NCBI GenBank assembly: GCA_018806985.1 | Contig: JADANN010000174.1 | Coordinates: 2,880,501 to 2,944,500 of the forward strand | Source: Angiostrongylus vasorum | Taxonomy: Eukaryota; Nematoda; Chromadorea; Rhabditida; Metastrongylidae | Reading direction: 5' to 3' | DNA length: 64,000 nt | Shown: one piece after another, positions 57,801 through 64,000 of the stretch | Numbering within the stretch: the stretch's first letter is position 1 | Layout of the letters: every line of letters starts with the position of its first letter | Translations under genes and position numbers: made by a program | Notes under the pieces: model-generated | Database searches by the model: none | Told to the model about the DNA's origin: nothing | What the model saw: the letters and a program-made list of their open reading frames with translations, nothing else

Positions 57801-60703
57801 CTCGCAATATCAGTAGCAGTTCCGCTCAAACTTTCAGAGCATCTCGCCAAGTAGAAGTAATAAATGTCATTGAACTCTCTGCTATGGAGCATTTCTTGGA
57901 CAGATGGCGATGGCCGACATCTTAGCATTGCGTTATATGATATTTTTAATCTATACAAGCCTTCATTGCATCAATGGCATACGGAAATATTTGATAGTCC
58001 GAACCCACACATACTTAGCCTAGAATTAATAAGAAATGTTCAATCAGCATTTGACACACTTGACACTTGAACGGCCCGCCCTCACTGGTAGTGCGAGCCC
58101 CAGCATATTCACCATTTGTTGGGGATTTGCTGGTTAAGCCATTGTGGCTACCTGGAATCCCGAAGACAGCCTGGCCTAAGTCTGACCCAGGTCGTCACCA
58201 CGACAGAGCAGTCGCAGCCCTTGTGGATCAGAGGGAGATTTGCCACCATGCGACTCTGATACCAGGACGGTGGCGGATCCTGGTATCGGTTTATCTTAGC
58301 TAAGCTTCCTGATGGAAACGCCGGACTCCGTCTCAGATTGGGAGACCCTGCCGTGGGGACAGATCCCCCCTGTACATCGCAGTCCTACACCCAGGAAACA
58401 GTAGGAAGGTCAATCAGCATTTGCACTGAATAAACCTATGAGAACTTCACCATTAACTATGATGCTGAATGCAGAATTTTCTCCTATTATTTACTCCCTA
58501 TTCTTTTTAATGACAGAATATATTGCGAAATATAACTTCAATGATGCTGAGATGTTTGCAAAACTCCGGACCGCACGTATCTGCGGTGGAGACCGAACAC
58601 GTTATTACCCTTTCCGGGTGCTAACTCGTCCACTACCGCACCATGTTGGTCTTTCGTTTCACCTGTATCTCAGCTAGTTGAATGCAGACATATTTCAAAC
58701 GCATATTTTCCAGTGATAGAAATGTCAAATGAACTATGATTTAATAATCAGAACAAAATTCAGCTCACCTCCTAAATCGAAGACGGTTGTGTGAATGTGA
58801 CTTGCAGCAGCTGGAGTGGATTTGATAATGAACCTATCCAGTTTATTAGTGATTATACCACACATACTTTGCAATAACTGATGGAGGTTTATCAAGATAA
58901 TTATTCTGGTATATAAGTTAAACATAAAAGAAGGCTGTTCATAGTGTTGAACAATGCACAAGAATCATGAAAAGACGCCGTCGTATCTTTGGTCCGTTTC
59001 CAACCAGGCTGATCTAGCCTCGCTGTGGAGAGCACCAAGCAGGAAATGGACTATTCAGTTCGGACCATCGAAAACGAGTCTAAATCGCCTAAGTGACTCT
59101 GGAATTACAATAAAATTGAGTGGTTGATCAACCTGGTACTGGCGATCGGGTCGGTCATCCCTATACATTTTTTGAGAACTACCGTAGAAATGCGCTGTCG
59201 TGAAAAAATTTAATAAGACTGAATTAGTAAAGCAAGCTTTGGAGAGACAGCGTTTAGGCTAAAGCAATCTTCCAGGTAATACTACGATTCAGGCCAATCT
59301 AAGATATGAGAAAAAGGACCATTTTCTCTAGAGGCTACTGTACTCCAAGTGTCAAATAAGATTTGCTGAACACAGTTGAATCTATGTCCTCTATTAACGT
59401 TTTTTACTTGATAAGAGAAACCATTCTATTCTTTGGTTATTAAGAAGAAAAGAATCACTACTATTTGGCAAAATTCTGTCTCGATTCTCGTGATGCTTTC
59501 GATCTTGTGCTTCTGGTTAACCAAAGCGCTATCCCTACAGGATCGGAAAATTACTAACAGGCTTCTGTGGAAAGCTAGCAGCTGTAGACTGATTCGAAAG
59601 GAGACCACCATAAGTTATTATATAGCACTAATACACATTCAGTCACCTCTAACGAATCTTGATGAAATCGAACGTACGCTACATCATTTAAATATTTGTC
59701 AATACACAGAGCCTTATCCTTCACAGACTCCCTCTAGAAAACACTTCCACTGCAGTGCACGCCTTTGAGAGCCGATTTTTCTTTATTGATACCAACTCGA
59801 GCGATAAGATACTTCGAAACAGTTGAACCGGTAAGGATTTCGCATTGTGACCTTGATATGTGTACCGACCTCCGATGTCACCATTGATAACAGTAATCTT
59901 CACCGAGCATGACGATAGCACTTCGTTGCTTATGTCCGATACAAGTGAACGCTTTTGAAGTTTAGTGCTCTCTCTGAGCTTCTTCTTCCTTTCTTCGTTA
60001 TCATTTAGGACTTGCTAATGATAGTAGCAGGTTAAGAGACAAAGTAAATTGCTTCTCTAAAGTAGCTTCCTACTAGTGCGATTTTTGACTGTGCTATTTA
60101 TTCTTTAGAGTAGAATTAGACGATTGGTAATCATCAGAAAAATAACTATTTCTCTTGTTTCTATTTTACTAACTACTAAGCGAAAATGTAATTTACCTCT
60201 CCGAAGTAGCCTACTAATGATGCTACTTTATAAGGCAGTCAATTCTGCTCACAGAGAGAACAATTAACGGACCTGTATCTTCTGTAGTCCCGTTGATCAT
60301 CGAGAGACTTGAGCGGTGGCGAGTAAATCGTTGTCAACACTATTCCTAAAAAATTCAGCCGAGTCTCGTAGTGATTACTCCACAATGAAAACCCTTCGAA
60401 AACGAACTTTTGAGGATTCGGAAGGAAGAGACCTGTATGTGAACCCGACATTTCGTCAAACTGCGCTTTTCACAACGACTATCATTTAAGAATACCACTG
60501 AGAAAAGATCAAATCGAAATACTAACTCTTTTTTCTCCTTCTTCCCGTCGCTGTTTTCATACTTTTCTTTTGTCTACTCTTTTCTTGAAGCACGTTTCAA
60601 TAGTGGTAAGTCGATTGATCATTTTGAGCCAGTCATTCAAATGAACACCCTTTAAGTCCGCCATGAGAAACGCCGGCTTTGATATTGCATAGAAGTGTTT
60701 CAT
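54853..60703 (-). CDS. Unrecognised multi-exon gene, about 439 aa
   Basis: Proposed exons (minus): 60563-60703, 60273-60460, 60197-60222, 59793-60010, 58769-58877, 57617-57960, 56432-56555, 55005-55119, 54853-54907. All introns are GT-AG and all phases join through to a TAA. Translation starts MKHFYAISKPAFLMADLKGV, passes FVFEGFSLWSNHYETRLNFL, a charged segment NDNEERKKKLRESTKLQKRS, ITVINGDIGGRYTYQGHNAK, IITNKLDRFIIKSTPAAASH, SREFNDIYYFYLARCSESLS, QTFDDAIELMKKKVITDFDG, KKFPPSYYHVQEMNK, and ends LFLFIIPGDYVRLN. No signal peptide and no clear transmembrane helix, so probably intracellular. A TCTTCAG acceptor lies 24 bases before the chosen ATG; the first in-frame ATG was used. The 26-base third exon is the weakest part. 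I do not recognise the family. Introns hold SINE-A, B, D and repeat C copies. Confidence 0.72.
55365..55650 (-). repeat. SINE-D copy with tRNA boxes, in an intron of the unrecognised gene
   Basis: Minus strand: CTTGGTGTGGTGGCTATCC (A box region) and GCAGGTTCGAAGCCC (near-perfect B box). Tail at left. Confidence 0.8.
56755..57020 (-). repeat. SINE-B copy, old
   Basis: CTTGCTTGAGGATTTTTGTT and TTCTCCCTGGAATCCTTAAG match the family in reverse; the head is decayed. Confidence 0.5.
57210..57475 (-). repeat. SINE-A copy
   Basis: Minus strand: GGCGCATGTGGCGCAGTGGC head, core GGTACCAAACTTGTCTAGGG, tail at left next to an A-rich run. Confidence 0.8.
58060..58410 (+). repeat. Repeat C, near full-length copy
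   Basis: ACTTGAACGGCCCGCCCTCA through GGACGGTGGCGGATCCTGGT to CGCAGTCCTACACCCAGGAA. It lies in the intron between exons 5 and 6 of the unrecognised gene. Confidence 0.8.
58505..58680 (-). repeat. SINE-D copy
   Basis: GATGCTGAGATGTTTGCAAA at the left; AACACGTTATTACCCTTTCC and CACTACCGCACCATG head in reverse. Confidence 0.7.
59540..59725 (+). repeat. SINE-A 3' half, diverged
   Basis: ATCGGAAAATTACTAACAG, CACATTCAGTCACCTCTAAC, GAGCCTTATCCTTCAC follow the family order. Confidence 0.55.
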
Positions 60704-61412
60704 GAACGAACTAGGCTCAAAACACAACTGAAGAAGCGACTGAACCACCACTGATGTACGAGATTATTTGAGCAGTAATCTTAGTCTTTGTTTAACCATG
60801 AATGCGCCAATGTGGACTACTGGCACCCATTTGTTAGATTCCCAGCATTTCCGAACAGTTTCCAAACAGCAGAAACTTTAGCTATTGGAAGCGCTACAAC
60901 TTCCAGCTCAGTTTTTCAACAGTTTTCCGACGACCACCTTATGAGTACACTGTCAGTAATTCCCGAATCACATGACAAATAAAAAGTGAAGCAATTTTTA
61001 TTTATCAGCACACGTTATCAGCAGACTGTGTCGATATCAGTTCTCACTATGGTCTCTCACACGCTCATTGCCCGGAATCAGACGAAACAGCATCTGTTAC
61101 GTACTGTCTGCGTGTTGCCTTTGTCAATATCTTTTTTAATCAGTCACTCTATCACCCTATTGGGTTGCTTTTCGCAAAAAAAAATTAGAGTGTGAAGTGT
61201 TCCGTTCCCTTTTAATTTTGAATGGTAACATAAAACACCTTGGAGCCGGACAGACCTAATCATCGTAATCTAATGTGGTTTATCCAATAGCATATGTCCT
61301 CGGTCAAAGCTTATTTTAACACCGAAGGTGTTAATACTTGACACTATCTCAACACTCTACGCTGATTAGCGCCCCGCCTCCATGTCTGTCATACGTTTGA
61401 ATTCTCGTCAAC
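60704..61412. promoter_or_regulatory. Divergent intergenic region between the unrecognised gene and pah-1
   Basis: About 0.7 kb separates the two start codons and should hold both promoters (inference). It also has a plus-strand open frame (60788-60982) ending in a TAA that overlaps AATAAA; its peptide (VDYWHPFVRFPAFPNSFQTA) is not recognised. Confidence 0.4.
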
Positions 61413-61723
61413 ATGCCACCGACACATCTGGTTCATGAGGAATTTCTGGTAGGTTTAAAGAGCAAAAAAGTAGTGACTACATTCTTCTTTAGTAGTTACC
61501 AGGTAAAGAGTGACATATGCCTTAATATGCGAAAGGTCATAGAAATCCCTTCGGTTCTTTTTAGTCTTTTCTTCACGATGGCTTGATTTTTGCCAAGCTT
61601 TTTTAGAAGTACGCAATGGAGTCGTATGTTGCGGATATCAACACTGATGTTGGAAAGACGACGATTGTTTTTACGTTGAAGGAAAAGCCTGGAGCTCTCG
61701 CAGAAACCCTAAAAATATTTCAG
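61413..61723 (+). CDS. pah-1: Phenylalanine hydroxylase, first two exons (partial)
   Basis: Exon 1 61413-61448 (MPPTHLVHEEFL) ends at a GTAGGT donor; exon 2 61607-61723 follows a CTTTTTTAG acceptor and reads KYAMESYVADINTDVGKTT, IVFTLKEKPGALAETLKIFQ, then a GT donor, all phase 0. This is the N-terminus and the start of the regulatory ACT domain of nematode phenylalanine-4-hydroxylase (GAL motif present), very close to C. elegans PAH-1. The enzyme uses tetrahydrobiopterin, iron and oxygen to turn phenylalanine into tyrosine; in C. elegans it acts in the epidermis and affects cuticle. The catalytic domain is not in the window; the following intron is at least 2.2 kb. Start chosen because MPP-x-FLKYAMESYV matches the known protein start. 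Confidence 0.92.
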
Positions 61724-61967
61724 GTGCTCTTATATAAGAAAAAATTTAACTAGTAAAGCAGTTGTGCGATAAATTAACAAATACCGGACCACGTTTAGCA
61801 AAAGAGGTTCATACCTGTTCAGTGGTTTTTTACACCACTTTCGGCGTTGTATCGATAGCTTTTTCCAGATTAAATGTTTTACGAGACATGACCCACAGGA
61901 AAATATTTTTTTGCAGCTAACGATTTGCAAATGATTTCCACTGCTAATGATTTCTTGATTTTCGCGT

Positions 61968-62230
61968 TTCCATCAGGAAGCTAGCTAAGAGTAAACCAAT
62001 AGCAGGATCCATCACCGTCCTGGTATCAAAGTTGGATGGTGGCAAATCTCCCCCCTGATCCATAAGGGAGGTGACTGTCTATGGCCGTGAAGACCTGGGG
62101 CAGACTTTGCCTAGGCTGACCTCGGGATTCCAGGGAACCACAATGGCTTAACTAGGAAATCTCTGAAAAATATAGATTGTGCTGAGGCCCGTACGACAAG
62201 TGGGGGTCGGGCCATTCAACTATCAAGTGA
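61968..62230 (-). repeat. Repeat C copy in pah-1 intron 2
   Basis: GGAAGCTAGCTAAGAGTAAA through GGTGGCAAATCTCCCCCCTG to GGCCATTCAACTATCAAG, family in reverse. Confidence 0.75.
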
Positions 62231-62567
62231 GTAAGTAATGATTGGCAAAAAGCCTCTTTTGGCAGAGTTCATTTAGCAGACAAAGATTATTATTGTTGAA
62301 GAGAGCACACAGCATGGAAAGTATGAACAGTGAAGAGGAGCTAATATGCCTCTATTTGAATACTGGGATTGGATATCAGGGAGTTTTCGCTAACACGAGA
62401 TGACAGCAAGATCGTTGAGTAGACTTCTTCGCATTGTCTCGAACTTCACCGAGCATTCGCTCATCAGTGCGCTTCAACACAGTCTGCCTTTCGAAACAAT
62501 TGTCATCCTTTCATCTTAAATTTGTTCTACAACCAACAATTTGCAATTTATACATAAATGCTTTGTA

Positions 62568-62686
62568 TAAATATATATATATATATTGATGCGAAAGAAG
62601 ACGATGCATGCTTATACATATATATGCATATATATGCATATATATGTATATATATATCTATAGGCATACATCGTCTTCTTTTCCCA

Positions 62687-62738
<52 letters not shown>

Positions 62739-62749
62739 TTATACACATG

Positions 62750-62790
<41 letters not shown>
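62568..62790. repeat. (TA)n array with an internal inverted pair
   Basis: Several TA blocks; GAAGAAGACGATGCATGC-type text at about 62591 faces GCATACATCGTCTTCTT at about 62663, forming a hairpin. Confidence 0.9.
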
Positions 62791-63339
62791 ACGGAAGCAA
62801 CAATTATAGTAACGTGTTACAATTCTTGTTTTCAATTAAAACCGGCATTCAGAGATCATTCATAAGCAGTTACAGTGCCCTCACATAACTTTAAGTGTTC
62901 TCACGCAAAATCGAAAATCTTTACATAAAGCTTACAACTCTTGCCTACAATAAACAATGTTTGCGTAGACGATCGTGCCGGCGATGTGAACACTGTATGA
63001 CGTCTTTTGAAACATTCGTAACAATACCGTTCCCTGTAATGGTTGCATCCAGTACTAACCTTTCTGGCACTTTCAGTAGCGTATTTTCGATTGTTTACTG
63101 CTCTGTAATGGCTTTCTAACAACCCACTTGCCGCTTATATTCTTTTTGAATTACCTAGTGCCAGTTTCTTCAAAGAAATAGGAGTCGACAATGTCGAAAC
63201 ACTCCCTCATCCAACCGCAACGCAAGAAGACGTCCGTTCTGTAAGCATTCAGGGAGCGTATCCGCTGCGATAGTTATAAATCCTCCACCCGTTTCCTAAA
63301 GTTGCGGCAAAGTTGACTCTTTCTCCTTAAGTGTCCTTC
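62791..63339. other. Intron DNA; no exon confirmed
   Basis: A segment 63160-63240 (FFKEIGVDNVETLPHPTATQ, then GTAAGC) looks exon-like but does not match the next part of phenylalanine hydroxylase, so it is not called. Confidence 0.35.
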
Positions 63340-63625
63340 TGTTCAATAAGTGAAGAAAGAAGAAGGTTAGCCGTAGGAGGACTCGTATAGCAACTATCGG
63401 TGCAGATATGCCTTCCTTCATCTGGTAAATCACACATGAGCTTGAAGACCACATAGCTTGCCACATCTCCAGTTATGGATGGATCGCTACCGTTGTACAC
63501 GAGAACATTGTAGGTGTAGCCATCTCTCGTACACAGCTGGAACAGCTTGAGTCCGTACTTCTGCCTACTACGGGCAATTTACTTCTCAATGGTGCCATAG
63601 ATTCTTCAACACAATTGTGTTGTAC
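63340..63625 (-). pseudogene. piggyBac-type transposase remnant
   Basis: Minus-strand frame reads RSRQKYGLKLFQLCTRDGYT, YNVLVYNGSDPS, VVFKLMCDLPDEGRHICTDS, CYTSPPTANLLLSSLIEQKD, with stops on both sides. This is the central DDE region of piggyBac-like transposases (GRS-x-KYGLK, Y-x-ValxxYxG, GxHxxxDxxxTS). No terminal repeats or full gene are visible. Confidence 0.75.
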
Positions 63626-63754
63626 AGTTGATCAGTATTTTGTGCTGCAGTTCTTATTGATAAGGCCGAATAGTGGCCTTATCCGCCCAATTATTGAGGC
63701 TGTCAATTTTCAAACATTTTGATCGAATCTTGCTTCTAATTTATACGAGAAGGG

Positions 63755-64000
63755 CGTGTGTGACCCAGTGGTCGGAGGCGCCCTGCAACACACACGTGGA
63801 ATCGATCTCCGCGCCCATGGCCCACCAAGCCTTCTATCCCTCCGGGGTCGGCAAATTGGTACCAGACTTGTCTAGGAGGATCGAAGCACTGACTCGCTCC
63901 ATACATCGGCAGGCCACCGTGAGTCATTGTAAAGGCCAGATATGCATTCAATCGCCTCTAGATGATGTTTAGTGAAGTCGAATGCATGGCGCATCTCTCA
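63755..64000 (+). repeat. SINE-A copy running off the window
   Basis: GGGCGTGTGTGACCCAGTGG head, GGTACCAGACTTGTCTAGGA core; cut at the window end in the tail. Confidence 0.8.

Noticed and set aside
62548..62865. Long open frames of Ile and Tyr
   Set aside because: They are translations of the TA satellite.
63160..63240. Possible next exon of pah-1
   Set aside because: Its translation does not resemble the ACT-domain continuation expected from PAH-1.
1..64000. Functional tRNA genes
   Set aside because: A- and B-box matches all lie in SINE heads; none folds into an evident cloverleaf with a clean anticodon stem by eye.
1..64000. CRISPR arrays, bacterial operons, integrons or phage genes
   Set aside because: No regularly spaced repeats and no prokaryotic gene layout; the window is eukaryotic nuclear DNA.

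Overview
The window looks like nuclear DNA of a parasitic clade V (strongylid-type) nematode. Four multi-exon genes can be assembled across GT-AG introns, with TTTTCAG-type acceptors lying just upstream of start codons, as expected for spliced-leader trans-splicing. The phenylalanine hydroxylase start closely resembles C. elegans PAH-1, and one gene is a nematode-type cuticlin-like ZP protein. There are no operons of bacterial type, rRNAs or CRISPR arrays. Species assignment is inference.

Genes. (1) 7874-10587, minus: complete 4-exon calmodulin-family protein (171 aa, four intact EF-hands). (2) 40695-49993, plus: 10-exon cuticlin-like ZP-domain protein with signal peptide, ZP domain, furin-type RTRR site, transmembrane segment and short basic tail. 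The exons are spread over 9.3 kb by transposon-filled introns, and a T6 run breaks the signal-peptide frame. (3) 54853-60703, minus: 9-exon gene for a ~439-aa protein I do not recognise; all splice phases agree. (4) 61413-61723, plus: first two exons of phenylalanine hydroxylase (pah-1) with the start of the ACT domain; the rest lies beyond the window. Genes 3 and 4 are divergent, with ATGs ~0.7 kb apart. A short secreted-peptide candidate lies at 24179-24340 (minus).

Most of the rest is transposable-element debris. Penelope-like elements (PLEs) occur at 1-62, 85-1787, 6730-7292, 14337-14890, 21078-21530, 30500-31122, 35453-36057, 44512-44650 and 48956-49636. They share a GIY-YIG/RT body, terminal repeats in inverted orientation, a conserved ~30-bp 3' tail and a minimal hammerhead-ribozyme-like motif (ten copies). 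Several have clear target-site duplications, and some are nested in SINEs. There are three tRNA-headed SINE families (here A, B, D; over 35 copies), a further ~400-bp repeat (C), a decayed RTE-type LINE (17600-19322), a piggyBac transposase remnant (63340-63625), and long TA and GTT microsatellites.

Layout: 0-7.3 kb PLE/SINE/repeat C; 7.4-10.6 kb calmodulin-like gene; 10.6-40.5 kb gene-poor repeats; 40.7-50 kb cuticlin-like gene; 50-54.8 kb SINE-rich; 54.8-61.7 kb divergent gene pair; 62-64 kb intron of pah-1 with satellites, piggyBac and SINE. Exons were assembled by eye from splice signals, phase and family knowledge; no database search was run.
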